This document shows positions 45,838-58,570 of a stretch of 64,000 bases of DNA, one piece after another. Position 1 is the stretch's first letter; the number at the start of each line of letters is the position of its first letter. A program made the translations under genes and the position numbers. The notes below the pieces were generated by a model, which was given only the letters and a program-made list of their open reading frames with translations, did not search any database and was not told the DNA's origin. The stretch is taken from the NCBI RefSeq assembly GCF_030704535.1, contig NC_081809.1, forward strand, positions 699,501 through 763,500. Direction: 5' to 3'. Source of the DNA: Vitis vinifera (Eukaryota; Streptophyta; Magnoliopsida; Vitales; Vitaceae).

Positions 45838-48060
45838 GGCTAAGGATTTTGGTCTTTCCCAAAACACAGAAGGAAAATTTTAAATACCAGAGAGAGAAGC
45901 GGAAACGCAAACGCGTAGACGAAAGACAGCAGAGTGGGAGCTGTGTGCTGCTTTCCAAAATCAATTTTCTTTTCTTTTCAAATTATTTATTTGGGGGCGC
46001 ACCCCTTGAGCCGTGCTTTCGTGTTTTATAAAACAAATAAAAAAATGTTTTTGTTTTTTGTTTTTGTGCAATAAAAATAATATTTGATTTATGTGAAAGC
46101 GTGGGTGCGAGGTGCCGTTTGGAACCGTTGTGTCTGCGGAAGCTTCTAAACATCCTCTGAATTCGAAATTTTGAATGGGTTGGGAGAGGTGGCATGCATC
46201 CATGGGCTGGGCTTAGGTGTGGTTGGTACACTCCAGCATCCTAGGCCTTTTCCGAAAGTCCAAATAGCAAATCTTTTCAATTTTGAAAAAATTATGATAT
46301 AATTTTCAATTGGGCCCAGTAAATTAATGAAGCATGGTAACTTTTTAATATGCTATCGAAAAAGATTGCTTCCCTTGTGAAATCCTAATTTGTTTGTTTT
46401 TAAATTTAGGAATAAAATTAATTAATATATTTTATTGGAACAAAAATTAAGAATATGAAATTACCATACTATCCAAAAACACATATTTTAGGCACTTAAA
46501 AGGAAAAAATTCACGAAGTATTTATTATCCATTCGGGCCATGGTAGGCTTTCAAAAGTGGTTCGAAATCATCAAATTTTATTTCCAAAATATTTATAAAA
46601 ATAGAATCTAATTATAAATGAAGAAACAAAATAAAAGTAAGTCCCCACCCTTTTTTTATTTCCATTTCTTTTAGTAATGAAAAAAAAAAAAAAAAAGAAG
46701 AAAATATTCTATGATTTATGGGTGTGAGAGATTTTTTCGTATTTAAGAAAAATAATTAAGACTTTAAAAATATTCTATAATTTTGCTTATGATGGAGAAA
46801 CATGGTAGATAGTTTGATAAAAGCCTGTTCCGCAAAGGGCGCCGCTTGTATACCGCGGACGTCTTTGTCTGAGCCAAGGAGTTGTATTAGTCAACACCAC
46901 CACCACCACCAAACTATCAAATACTTGGTTTTATTAATGCTGAAATGGGACACAAGTCATGGATCGTGGGTTATGGTTATGGATGAATTGGTCAATCAGG
47001 GTAGCTCTCTGGTAAAGTAGAACATGTTCTTAGGACAATTTCTTCAGAGAGGCTGATTGGTTCAAGCTGAACTAGTCCCAAGATTGCTACCGATGAATGA
47101 ACCAAGGGAGAGGAGTTCTTCCACGCTGCGATGTTGATGTGAAATAGAAAATTACACAAGGATTAGTTGGGGATGACCAAAGAGTTTGAGCTGTTCAAAT
47201 GAATATTTGTTGGGATGCAACAACGCTCCTTTTAAAATAGACTCATAAGATGTAATGTCAAATATCATAAAAAGTACGAATTATTTGTTGGGATGTAATA
47301 ATACCGTTCTTAAGTTTAATGGTCGAAAGTCATCATAGACTTAGTGATAGCCTCATTGGATGCCAGTTTGTTTTCATGTGAGTTGGTCAAAACTCGACCA
47401 CGAATTAGTATCCGAGCGCAGTTCATGGGTTCACTCCAAGGAATTCTAATATTGGCAGAACGATTGCTAGTAGTCAAAGGTGTAAGGGTCATAGGTTTGA
47501 ATCATGAAAACGTTATTAGGGTGTTCTGCTGTCGCTTTGAAACCTTTTTATGACCGACATGCTTTCTAATTAATTGGAAACTCCGCCGAAGGTCTGTAGT
47601 GTGGACGGTGTGTGAAGGAGTCCATGTACTCCTCGGGGGAGGCGTGTATGTATGTATATATACATGAAATTATAGTAGAACAAACAGGATGTTAATCAGG
47701 TTAATTAGCAAATTTGGAAGAGGACTTCTATTTTGGCAGCCCCTGATCCAACAGTGGGTTCCTTCCTACTCTGGGAACTGACCAATTCTGGCTGCCATTC
47801 TGGAACTGAAAGCCCTTAACTCCAGCTTTCCAACTGCAAGTCCACCAGAGGCCCCCTTCACCCCAGCTGCCCACAAATCCTCCTAGAAAAAAAATTGATT
47901 GATTCAGAGAAGAAAATCATTACTACTTCCACTGTACTTGACCATATACATAAAGAGTGAAGAAACGGCAGTGGGCACATGGGACAACATAGTGCAGAAT
48001 TGCCCAAAACAGATTTCGGGATAGAAGAGATAAAGCTCCTTCAGTAACACCTATGTTTGC
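45838..48060. other. COBL7-like promoter and intergenic sequence
   Basis: A tatttaaaat box on the minus strand lies at about 45876-45886, close to the COBRA-like start, so either the leader is very short or this is not the functional TATA box. Further on, AT-rich sequence holds no recognised gene. On the minus strand, 47888-47715 looks exon-like: a polypyrimidine tract and ctag acceptor followed by an open frame with SWGEGGLWWTCSW and NGSQNWSVPRVG, which I do not recognise. Confidence 0.4.
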
Positions 48061-48091
48061 TAGCTGGGATGGGTGGATGTGGAAAGAGCAC

Positions 48092-48914
48092 CTCAAGACT
48101 GGTCCTGGAAACCTTATCCTAGACTCCTAGTATGGGTTGCCACACTCATAATCCTGGTGGGAGACTGTCCTGAAACCATTTTCTCTTCAATTGAATTCCT
48201 CATGTTTCCCATGGGATTTTTGAGGGAGCACATGTTGAAGAGTTTTATTGGCTTACAGCATGCGGCCTTGGCCTCAAAAGATTGGAAATGTCCAATGCTT
48301 GAAGCCTTGAACCTTCGATGAACAACCCCTTGTGTGGATTAATTTTGTGAGTGGAGTGGTAGGCTCAATAAAAAGCTTAATAAATTGTAGAAATAGCTAA
48401 AAGGTGAGTAAAGGCTTTGAATTGTTAATGGGGATTGATTTTATATCTGAGGAATTTTATTTTTAAAATATTTTTATTAAAAATAATGATATTAAAAATA
48501 AATATGTTTTTATAAATAAATAAATATCATTAAATTTTAATACTTATTTTTTTGAGAATTTGTTTGTGTTAAAAAATAAAAATGATGTTTTTTTATTTTT
48601 TTTATTTTTTGTTTAATTATATCTTTAATCAGAGTAAATCGAGACAAGAGAAGACAACATGTGAACTACTTGCAAACTTAACACTCTCAAGACTGGTCCT
48701 AGAGGGACGTTGTCCTAGACTCCTAGCTAGTATGGGCTGCCAGCCTGCCACACTCCTAATGGAAACTGTCCTGAAAGCATCTTCTTTTCAATTGAATTCC
48801 ACATTTTTCCCATGGGATTTAAGGGGGCACACGTTGAAGAATTCTATTAGCTTACACCATATGACCTTTGGCCTCAAAAGATTGTAAGAGTCCAATGCTT
48901 GAACCTTCCATGAA
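48092..48914 (+). repeat. Diverged direct repeat, two copies 594 bp apart
   Basis: 48092-48322 and 48686-48914 share long stretches (ctcaagactggtcct, cctagactcctag, ttcaattgaattcc, cccatgggattt, cctcaaaagattg, gtccaatgcttga) with substitutions and small gaps. The sequence between is AT-rich. No terminal TG..CA or adjacent target duplication was seen that would make them LTRs. No frame stays open through both copies. Confidence 0.75.
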
Positions 48915-51384
48915 GGCTGACACAACCCAATCTTTGAATTTGTAAAAAGATTGCTAAACTCAGAGGTGTTTTATGATTTTAGTTGTTTTTATTTTTATTT
49001 TTATTTTATGATTTATTATGAATTTTTAACTGATTGAAAAAAGTAAAAATATTTAAATTTTTTTAAATAAAAAAAGTAACATATTACTAATATAAACAAC
49101 TTAATATTTATTTTTAATTAATTATTATTTTATATATAATTTGGATGTGATAGGATAAGAAAAAACAATACTAAAACCATTTCGAACTCAATCCGGGTTT
49201 TAAAAAATAAATTAAGACTCATCTCTTAATAATCTAAACTTCTTTCAAATCCGTTCTATTAAAGGTAGAACACCGAAAAAACTCGTCTTATTATCATCCC
49301 TAAATCATACTAATGTACTTGAATTAAAGTAAATACAAAGTGATAAGTAATTTGAATACATATTTTACAAAAATGTCTCCTAAAATCATTAGCAGCACCC
49401 CAAACGAAAATACACTGATAATGTTTGAATTTGCCAGAATCAAGAACTTAATTTTGATCAAATTGAAGAACTGATTTCCTTTGCTGTTATTAATGGATCA
49501 ATAAGAAAGAATCTACAGGCAAATGGATAAACATAGCTATTAAAATGACCAGAATCTGCCACGTGAAACCACAGTTACCATTCATCAAATTGTGGTTGAA
49601 AGGCAGCGGGTACTGGGTACTGGGTACATGGCACATGGAATGAGAATAAAGTTAACTAAAATATTCCCACACAAGATCCACACTGGAGCCCAATGAAGGT
49701 TCCTACTCATTTATAGGGAATGGGTCCAAATTTATTTGGTGTGACAATGGGTACTTTTATTTCACTTATCACAAGCAATGTCACAGTCTATGAGCTTATA
49801 ATTAGAGAATTCGGTGAACACCCTTTTTTAAATTTAGGTCATTTTAGATGGGTACAAAGTTGGTGATAAAGGCTAAGCAAGTCACCATCCTCTAAGTCAT
49901 ATGTCAATGTCATAACCATAATCAACCACTTTCCTTTTCCTGAATTACTTGGCCATAGGCTTCATATTCTATTCCCCTTAAGCCACCATACTATATAACG
50001 TTTCTTTTGGCTTGTCATGGTTTAGAATTTGGGGAATAATCATGATAATAGGCCTCAGATTTAAGACCGCAAAACTAATTAATTATACATCAAACCGCAT
50101 AACTTAATTATCTAGGTGTTCCTATGTAAGGGTCCAAACATTTTAGTGTTAAAAGTTTTGAGATATAAAGATTTATTCTATGGGTTCTCGATATTACTTA
50201 AAACACTTACTCAAAATCCTATATCAGGCGTGGTATTAAGTTTAATGTCATTTTATAACACTACTAACTCACTTCTATATATATATGAAGCCTATAATTT
50301 TAAAATGTGTTAACATAATTATTTCCCTAACTGATATAAGATATCACATCATAATATATATAATAATGAATTTAGACAGACTATTTTAGAACCGTTATAT
50401 TTTATCTTAAAATATGCGATGTGTAATATAATGATTTCGACTTAGTTGAGGGCTCAATTAGGTTACTATTTAATAGTTGTCTTGTGTTCATTAGAGTTTG
50501 ATATACACCATCAAAATAATAGTATCTTGGTAAAGATAAAACTTGACAAAAGTTGATTCCATTCCTTGATTTAACCTTATCTTTTCATACCATCTTATTG
50601 CCGATACATGGGGGTCAAAATTTTCATTACTACACACCCTAGATCACAATGGGGGAGAATTTGGTTTGGGGTGGTTTTTGTACTCACTAATATGAAGAGA
50701 GATTCATGAGGTTAGAAAAATTCCATTGATCATTGAGCTTATGTCCTAGGGAGACCTGAATTTGGAGAATATTGAGGCAATGTGGAGGGAGAAAATGGGC
50801 ATATTTTAGAATTTCTTCCCACTGAGGCAATGGGCAATCATGATTTGTTGACAAAGGCATCAAAAGGTTAAATAATGAAAGTTCAGAAGATCACTTGACA
50901 ACCAAAAAGGAAAAGAGAAAAGGAGAAGTAAAGTGCAAGATTCTTCATATTTTAGATTTGGATTTTTCCTTAGAATTTCCTATACATTCTTTCTCCTTTG
51001 GCATTTTTCACTGAAGGACTTCCTAAATCATATGTAAATGAACTTTCAAATATCATTTCAACTAATTTCTTTCAATTGCATGGGAGAGATGTAGTAAAAG
51101 ACTATTAAATATATATATACATATAATAGTTGGAACAATAGTTTTAAAATATGATCGAATATTTTGTTTGAGGAAGAACCAATTTGAGCTCCATCACATT
51201 GAAGATTCCTATCCTTTTTCCTAATTGTAAAGGGAGACTAAAGTAAAGGGGATGAATGGAAAGACAAAAATATGAAGTAAAGCTATGGATGCCACTTTAC
51301 TTAGGGACTAATCTCAGATTGCTGAGGTTCTATAAATAATAACATATTGTCTATTTTTGTAGCCTCTCTCTGTCTGTCTATCTG

Positions 51385-51419
<35 letters not shown>

Positions 51420-52433
51420 ATACATAAAAAATTAGATATGGTCATATCTATGGGCGTTAAAGCCACCTTTGGTTGATGTGTTGGGAGTTAAAAGAGCTGA
51501 TGACATCTTATAATTTAAAAGCTATTTCTTTTATACTCCATGGTATGGTAGAAGTGGAACGTAGAAGCAAAAATTTGACATTGGGGGAACTTGATAATTG
51601 TCACCGCCTTGGCCCTTGGTGGATCTCCAGCCTGGAAAAGCTGACATGGTCGGCGATTTGCTATGACTCATCTCCGGCTTTCACACCATGGACAGCCAAA
51701 ATAGTCAAAGTAGTCCGTTGAGATATTGTAGAAAACAGGTATGTGAAAGTATGGACAGATGTCTATATGGGTTACATCCAATCTTTTATAAATGTCATTA
51801 TCACGTTTTCTTATAAATGATAAAAGTGACATCCGATTAAAGAGGGTATATCCAAACACAACTTAATTTCCTTACATGGATGCTGTATATTCTATATATT
51901 GAAAAAACGGATTTAGCTAGTGTAAATAACTCACATGAGGCCGCCCATGTGAGATTGGGTTAGTAGAGAAGGCTGGCGAAGGATCCAAAACAATACACCT
52001 TTCCTAAATGATGCAAAGAATGCTTGCGTCTCCTTCACGTCTACGCCTCCACCTCCACCTCCACGCTTCCCCTCATTCTTCCACGTCTGAACGCTACCCC
52101 ACCAGTCAAAGCCTATTCCTTTTATCATTTTCCCTCTTCCATTCTTCAACACCCCCCACTGTTGTCAATTCTCATCTAACACTTACAAGACCGTTTCTAT
52201 ACTGTTAAAGTAAAATGCGTCGGTGTACTCTTTTTCTTTAATTCTTTCTACCATTTTTTTTTCTTTTTCTTTTTCTTTTTTTTCTGGTAAAGAAATTAAT
52301 GGTGTTGCGTCAAAGATAAGAGTCACTGCTTGGACCTCATTGCAACACTCTACTATTCTCTGCTCTCTCTCTCCAGCCTCGCTTTCTCTTTATCTTAATC
52401 GGCATTTGGTTTTCTGGGTTGGTGGGATTTCAG
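48915..52433. other. Intergenic AT-rich spacer before the extensin-like gene
   Basis: Contains a right-end fragment of the MITE-like family at about 49180-49308 (shared cattatcatcccta-type end), a CT-rich microsatellite at about 51366-51419, and, from 52000, a CT-rich leader-like region of the extensin-like gene. No gene was recognised. Confidence 0.5.
51366..51419 (+). repeat. CT/GTCT-rich microsatellite
   Basis: ctctctctgtctgtctatctgtctctctccctctctct and further CT units; simple sequence, no other signal. Confidence 0.9.
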
Positions 52434-52973
52434 ATGGAGAGGCCCCGTAGAGTTAGAATGCTACTTTTCGTGGCGGTTTTCATGGTGGTGCAGAGGCAAT
52501 CCTGGCCGGCCACGGCGGATGTCGCGGCGAAGTCCAAGTACCAGATCGAGTGCACAATGTGCTCTGCTTGTGACAACCCATGCAACCAAGTGCCGTCGCC
52601 CCCACCGCCGAATCCCTCTCCCCCGCCTCCGTCGCCTCCACCGCCGTCGTCGAGCTCCAACTGCCCGCCACCGCCTTCCCCGCCCAGCAATCCTACTTAC
52701 TACTACTCCCCGCCGCCCCCCTCGCAGCCCACCTACGTGTACTCCTCTCCTCCGCCGCCCAATGGCTACAACGGAGGCGGCGGTGGCGGTGGAGCTTTCT
52801 ATCCGCCGCCGTATCAGAACTACCCTGCACCGCCGCCCCCGAACCCCATCGTGCCGTACTTCCCGTTCTGGTACCACACCCCTCCGCCGACGTCGGCGGC
52901 CAACTCCGTCTACTTTTCGGACTCTACAGTTTACACTATCGCTCTGATTTCTCTCTTATTCTGTTTCCTTTAA
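52434..52973 (+). CDS. Extensin-like proline-rich secreted protein (179 aa)
   Basis: A single-exon frame from the first ATG (MERPRRVRMLL) to TAA at 52971. An N-terminal signal peptide (hydrophobic LLFVAVFMVV) is followed by a short cysteine-rich block (IECTMCSACDNPCNQ), then Ser-Pro3-5 repeats of extensin type (SPPPPNPSPPPPSPPPP) with Tyr motifs (YYYSPPPPS, YVYSSPPPP) that in extensins allow hydroxyproline glycosylation and Tyr cross-linking. A Gly-rich run, a PPP-rich part and a hydrophobic C-terminal tail (STVYTIALISLLFCFL) suggest a GPI anchor. Small plant hydroxyproline-rich glycoproteins with this CSACDNPC block exist; no precise function is known. GC-rich codon use contrasts with the AT-rich surroundings, as usual for such repeats. 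Antisense open frames across this gene are composition artefacts. Confidence 0.85.
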   Translation: MERPRRVRMLLFVAVFMVVQRQSWPATADVAAKSKYQIECTMCSACDNPCNQVPSPPPPNPSPPPPSPPPPSSSSNCPPPPSPPSNPTYYYSPPPPSQPTYVYSSPPPPNGYNGGGGGGGAFYPPPYQNYPAPPPPNPIVPYFPFWYHTPPPTSAANSVYFSDSTVYTIALISLLFCFL

Positions 52974-54960
52974 ACCACCCCCCACCCCCCCCCAAAAAAA
53001 AAGACAAAACAAAAAAAATAAAAATAAAAGAGATTGAAAATAATTGTGGGAAATTGGCAGATCTACAAGTTGCAGGGGTTGTGATCCTGAAGGAGAAAAG
53101 GTGACAGACTGCAAGAGCCACGAGAACGAGAAAAAAGCTTCGCCATTTCCGGAAATGCCCTTCATTGACAGAAAGAAGACGAAGAAGACAAAAGAAGAGA
53201 AAAAAAAATCTCTGCAAATCAAAGCAAGAACGATGAATGAAGTAAAATCTCTCCCCTGGTCTCTCTGTAGAGTGTTATCTATCTGTAATTTTCTTCACAA
53301 TTGTGACCCTTTTTCTTAATTGTTCATTATCATAAAAAATAAAGAGGTTAGATATTTTCCATCCATATTTATTTCCATTTCCCATATTTCTTAAAAAAAA
53401 AAAAAAAAAAAGCTTTTGTTGGGTTTAAAACATTTTTATTTTTATTTTTTTTTAGCTCAAAAAGTTAAAATTTGCCTCATAGAATTTGTTTTGAACATTA
53501 ATTATTTTTAAAAATAAATTTAATATTTTTTTTAAAAAAAAAGTCATAAAAACATTATTCTGAATATTGTGAAGAATTTTCAATAATAAAAAAATCATAA
53601 TTTAGAATTCAAAAATAGTAATGTCTCGAATTATAAGAAGGGCCTTTCCATGAAAAGGCATAGTGAATAAGATGGGTGCATGGGCAATTATTGAAAGGAA
53701 CCCACTATTTTGAACGAAGATTCTACCTTTATAGTGCCATTTACCACTCTGTCTGCCACCCACTCCTCTTAATTTATTAAATTGTAGATTTTTATTTTTA
53801 AATTTTGATGATGGGTCTTTTTGGGTGTTCAAAGAATTTTTATTTTTATTTTTTAATTTTTTTTAATTTTTTTATTTTTTGGGTAATGATATATTTTACA
53901 TGTATGAAAGGAATGCATGAAGAGGATTCCAAAAAAAGTGAATATTGTTGAATCCATTACTATAAAATATTATAATTGAGTAATCCCACCTTTCATAATC
54001 ATATATGAATGGACTATGGGAAAAATTCTCTTTTTCTATTCTTAAAAAGTATAATTCAAAATAGAGCATCTCTTCCACCAAACCCAGAACCTGTACTGTT
54101 ATGTCTTTTTAATTTTATTTTTATTTTTTATTTTATTTATTTATTATTTTTTAGCTTTTACCAATGTAGGGTTGGTCATGGTGGCCTTTTCCCTAATCCC
54201 ATGTGACAAAAGGCGGTGTACCCTTTTTCTAGTTGAAAGATAAAATCATACAAAAGGCCTTTAATTTCAATATATATTGAGATTAATTTTGGACCGTCAA
54301 AATTTTTGGACCACGGGTGAAATGAAGTGCGACCATTGGTGGCAAGTGGGGGAGTTGTCAACATTTTGATTGTGGGAAAAAAATTAAGGGAAAACCCCGA
54401 AAAAGGAAGTGATTTTGAAAAGAAATAAAGTGAAAAAAGACATGGACCACATGGGTGTGCCGGGGGATTAGCTGGAAGGCACGTACTCTGAGGAGCATGG
54501 GGTCCAGCCAAGTTGGCTAAGGGCCGTATAATAGGGGAATGTGGAGGATCCTCTTTTTGATTTTGAAGGAGACAGAACCTGGTAATTTTTTTTTAATATA
54601 ATATAAAATTTTAAATAATTTTAATCAAAATATTTATATACTCCATGAGAGTATATCCCAACATTCCTAACTTTATAAATATTATTTGCTTTAAACCTAA
54701 AAGAGATTTTTATGACTTTAAAACTTGTTCACACCATTAAAAGAAGATTATACTTATATATTATAAAAAACTTTATTTTATGTTCATAAAAATCCATCAA
54801 TATTGATACTTCTGTAAAATTAAATCATTGTTATTTCCACCCTCGATTTTTAGGATATCTAATTCATCTTATTATACTTGGTGTTATGAAATAAAAATTA
54901 AAGAAAATCTATTATCTCTCTTTGCCTTATCAAAAATAGCTTTAAGATATTATAGGAAAC
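52974..54960. other. Extensin 3' region and AT-rich spacer
   Basis: The 3' untranslated region starts with a C run followed by an A run (52976-53000). Several homopolymer A/T tracts follow. No gene was recognised. Confidence 0.5.
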
Positions 54961-54975
54961 TAAAGGATTACTTGA

Positions 54976-55650
54976 GGCTCCACACGTTTGCCTTCAAGAT
55001 GTGATTAAAGCATCATTTTCCCATATCTACCATCAAGTGTTACAATCCCCCACTGTATTTGTCTTGACAAGTTAGTCATTTTCTCATATCTACCATCAAG
55101 TATTACTCACAATCCTCCATTGCACTTGTCTTGACAAGTCAGTTTCCCATATCTATCGTCAAGTATTACTCACAATCCCTTATTGCACTTGTCTTGATAA
55201 GTCACTTACGCCACTACACTACAAGCTTACTCCATGATGACTCAATAAAAAACATTTTTAGTGTTAAAAGTTTTCAAATATAAAAAAAAAATAGAAATAT
55301 TCCAAAATTAGTATCAAATGAATTGCAAGATCAGTATCAAGTATGTCTATCCATATTCTTCTCACCAAGACATGCCTTTAAGAACATATGTTTGCTTGCA
55401 AGATGTGATTAAAGCGTCATTTTCCGATACCTACTATCAAGTGTTACTCACAATCCCCCATTGCACTTGTCTTGACAAGTCACTTATATATGTGACCCTA
55501 CAAGCTTACTCCATGATGACTAAAAAAAAAAACATTTTTAGTGTTAAAAGTTTTCAAATATTAAAAAAAAAAATAGAAATACATTCCAAAAATCAGTATC
55601 AAACGAATTCCAAGATCAATATCAAGCATGTCTACTCATATTCTTCCCAC
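54976..55650 (+). repeat. Local direct repeat with nested subrepeats
   Basis: A unit containing aagatgtgattaaagc, cattttcc, ctacc/tatcaagtgttac and cttgacaagtca occurs at about 54996-55200 and again at 55400-55480. Inside the first, the roughly 60-bp phrase catatctaccatcaagt..cttgacaagt is repeated three times. A second phrase (acaagcttactccatgatga..tttttagtgttaaaagtttt..) is repeated at 55220-55385 and 55500-55650. No coding potential. Confidence 0.75.
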
Positions 55651-55655
55651 AACTA

Positions 55656-55694
<39 letters not shown>
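55651..55694 (+). repeat. (CT)n microsatellite
   Basis: A run of about 20 CT units (tctatctctctct..ctctctt). Confidence 0.95.
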
Positions 55695-55697
<3 letters not shown>

Positions 55698-56844
55698 TTA
55701 ACCATGTAACAGTCTCATTAAACAATAAATTAATTGAACATTCAAGTTTATACTCTTTTCTTTCGAAAATATATATGTTTCTGATTCATATAAATAAATC
55801 AACATCTCTAGATTTCTATTTTTTTTAAATAAAATAAATTAATTAATCATAATTCAAATCTTCTCAAAAGATTACCTAAAAGATTCAAGGTTATTTTTTT
55901 TTCATAATTATTAAAATAGAATTAAAATATTAAATTTATAGGCTAAATACTTACCTTGAAAGATTAATCTAAACTCTATTATCTTTTTTATTTCTAATAA
56001 TAAAAATATAGAATTGTGAGGGAGGAAATGAGAACGAGATAAAGACACTAAACCGATTATAAGAACATGTTACACTCTTTCACTAAAAACACTTTAAATA
56101 AAAATATTATTAAATACACTTTGAGTAAAAACACTTATATAACAAAATCCTAATTTTTAGAAGGTTGATTTACCAAATAATTGTCTAAATATTATTTTAA
56201 GTAATTTTCCATATTTTTAAGAATAATTTTTAAAAAAAAAATTGTCAAACACTTTATTTCTAACGGGTACTAGAAAACGTTTTTTAAGGCACTTCCCACT
56301 ACACTCAAAACCTCAACCAACAATTGGAATTAAGGCAGCTATGGAAACTCGAGTTATGATGCATCCAATCCCTATCAACTACTACTTTTAAACCTACCAC
56401 TAAAGCTTTTAAGCCAATGGAATGGATATCAGTGCCTCATTGGTGACTGATAGGCACTTTTCCTTCTTCAGAAAACAAACAAAAGCAAGGATCCACAGCC
56501 CAATACCCCATCAATATTCACCAAGGGTGTAGGCTAAGTAGGGATGACAAGGCTGTAAGTTTGGCCCTTTTCAATGATGCCATTTTTTTTCCCTAAACTT
56601 ATAGTCTCCACTATATATATAATTTCAAAATACTATCCAAAGTTAGGCTGGTTGTGCTAAATCAAGATCAACATTGTACATGAATTTATTGTACCACCAA
56701 TTCTACAATTAATAGAGATGTAGCAAAATGTGTTAGCTAGGTTAGGGCATGGTCACTCATACTCCAATTTTGAATGGTCTTCAAGACTCTTCCTAAAGGG
56801 CTGATAGGGCAGCTGGTATCAATACAAGTTACCAGCCAAACTAC

Positions 56845-57610
56845 AACACCTGCAACATCCTTATTCAATATGTACTCCATGGACCATGCAGCAAATGCTA
56901 TACAACCAACAGGGCTGTCTCAAGTAAATGGGCACTCATAAATAAAACAGATAGTGTACTACACTCTTCTATGAAAGTCTCGACTCATGTTTATATACAA
57001 CAATTTCTCATCAGCTAGGGCTTTTTTGGGGTGGGTGGAGGTTAGGTCTAGATAAATCTATGTACTTATTTCTTATGCTGGTAATGACAACAGCTTGATG
57101 GGAGTATCGAATAGAATTGATTGTTTTCATTTGTAGCATTCATATCTATATCTAGTGTCTTGTGTTTCAAATTGGTAGGAAAGTAAATGAGAACAATCTT
57201 TCCAAAGAGAGCTCTATGGGCTAGAATCAATTTGGTGGAGCCTACGTGCAACCTTTCTATTCAAAATGTAATCCTCCAAGGACCATAGAGCAAATGCTAT
57301 ACAACAGAAGGTGTACTATACCATTTATGATGATATCAACTTATGTTTATATAGAATAATGGCACATTAACTAGACTTTTCCAAATGAGTGGGAGCTTTG
57401 AATTTCTATTAAGCACAAGTAAATTTAGATCCAAGAAAATTTGTGTACTTGCTTGTCTTACTAGTAATGATAACCATATGATGGGAGTGTCGAAGAAAAT
57501 TGATGTTTTTCATTTATAGCATTCATGTTTATTTCATACCTTGTGTTTCATATTGACATGTTTAAAGAGAGCTCTAAGGGTTACAATCAATTTGGAGAAG
57601 CATATGTTCA
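56845..57610 (+). repeat. Diverged tandem duplication, units of about 360-400 bp
   Basis: 56845-57245 and 57246-57610 share ordered blocks: ggaccatgcagcaaatgctatacaac / ggaccatagagcaaatgctatacaac (399 bp apart), atgataaccatatgatgggagt / atgacaacagcttgatgggagt, and aaagagagctctatgggcta / aaagagagctctaagggtta (360 bp apart). No open frame is conserved between the copies. Confidence 0.75.
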
Positions 57611-58570
57611 TCGTTTAATGTCATGGACCGGGGTGTCTCCTACAACAAATCCATGCAACACTCAAGGTAGCGTTAATCATATGACTTTGAAAGCAAAACT
57701 AAAAGTTGAAGTGTATGAAAGTAAAAGATTGAAGCGGATATAAAATGAATGTTTAAAGAATGTAGTATAATAATATTATGAAGTTTTATCTCATGAGAAC
57801 TTGTGGCTCCCTTCAAATGGCTATGATATAAATAATAGGGTAATCTATCTATAGATGAAAGTTGATGTTCTTAAACTTAGAAACTAAAGGGGGAAGAGGT
57901 TGAATACATAGCCCAATAGATCAATATCGCTTTAGGAGTTATATGAACATGATTAAAAAGAAAAAAGAAAAAGGAAGGAATGGTACAATAAGGACACAAT
58001 ATATATGGAAACTACTTATAAGGCTTCTCTTGAAATCATTGGAAGGGTAAAATCATACATACCGAATCAAGTTGGACTATAAAGCTATTAGAAAATGGGC
58101 AAACTTTCAAGAAAAATAAATTTCAAAACGAAATACAAAACAAGAATAAAAAAATTGAGCATCCACACACCCACAAGAAGCTTGAGCGCTTCTTTAGGGC
58201 ACTTAAGTGCTCCTTTTTTATGCTTGTTTTGTGTGCAATGCAGAGCTTCCTAGTACCCTTTTTCACGCCTTCGATAACATTATCAAAGACAATTAGCCCA
58301 TAATTTCCTAATTAATTACATAATTATTTTTTGAAAGACCTAAAACCCAACTCCGAAGATGATTAACACCATGGAAGTACATAGATGAAAACATATTCCA
58401 AGCAAAATTACAACTTATAACTAGCTAATCTAGCACTAACACTAGGTATCATTGGGGATTCGTCCTTACCCTTCTTCCAAGTCTTCGAAGTGGGACTCAA
58501 AAAGCTCATCAAGTACCAAGTCATTCAAGTATCTTCAAATACCTCAACAATGATGAAAATATTAGTAATT

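Noticed and set aside
45301-45843. 180-codon plus-strand open frame rich in Arg and His
   Set aside because: Antisense to the GC-rich first exon of the COBRA-like gene, which has clear protein similarity on the minus strand.
47344-47640. Possible tRNA-derived SINE (aggtttgaatcatgaaaac resembles a B box)
   Set aside because: No matching A box at the right distance, no defined ends and no target duplication.
48092-48914. Interpretation of the direct repeat as an LTR pair
   Set aside because: No TG..CA ends, primer-binding site, polypurine tract or flanking target duplication; only 363 bp lie between the copies.
52430-52877. Minus-strand Gly/Arg-rich frames and plus-strand Arg-rich frames
   Set aside because: Shadows of the CCN-rich extensin codons; only the SPPPP frame has a signal peptide and family motifs.
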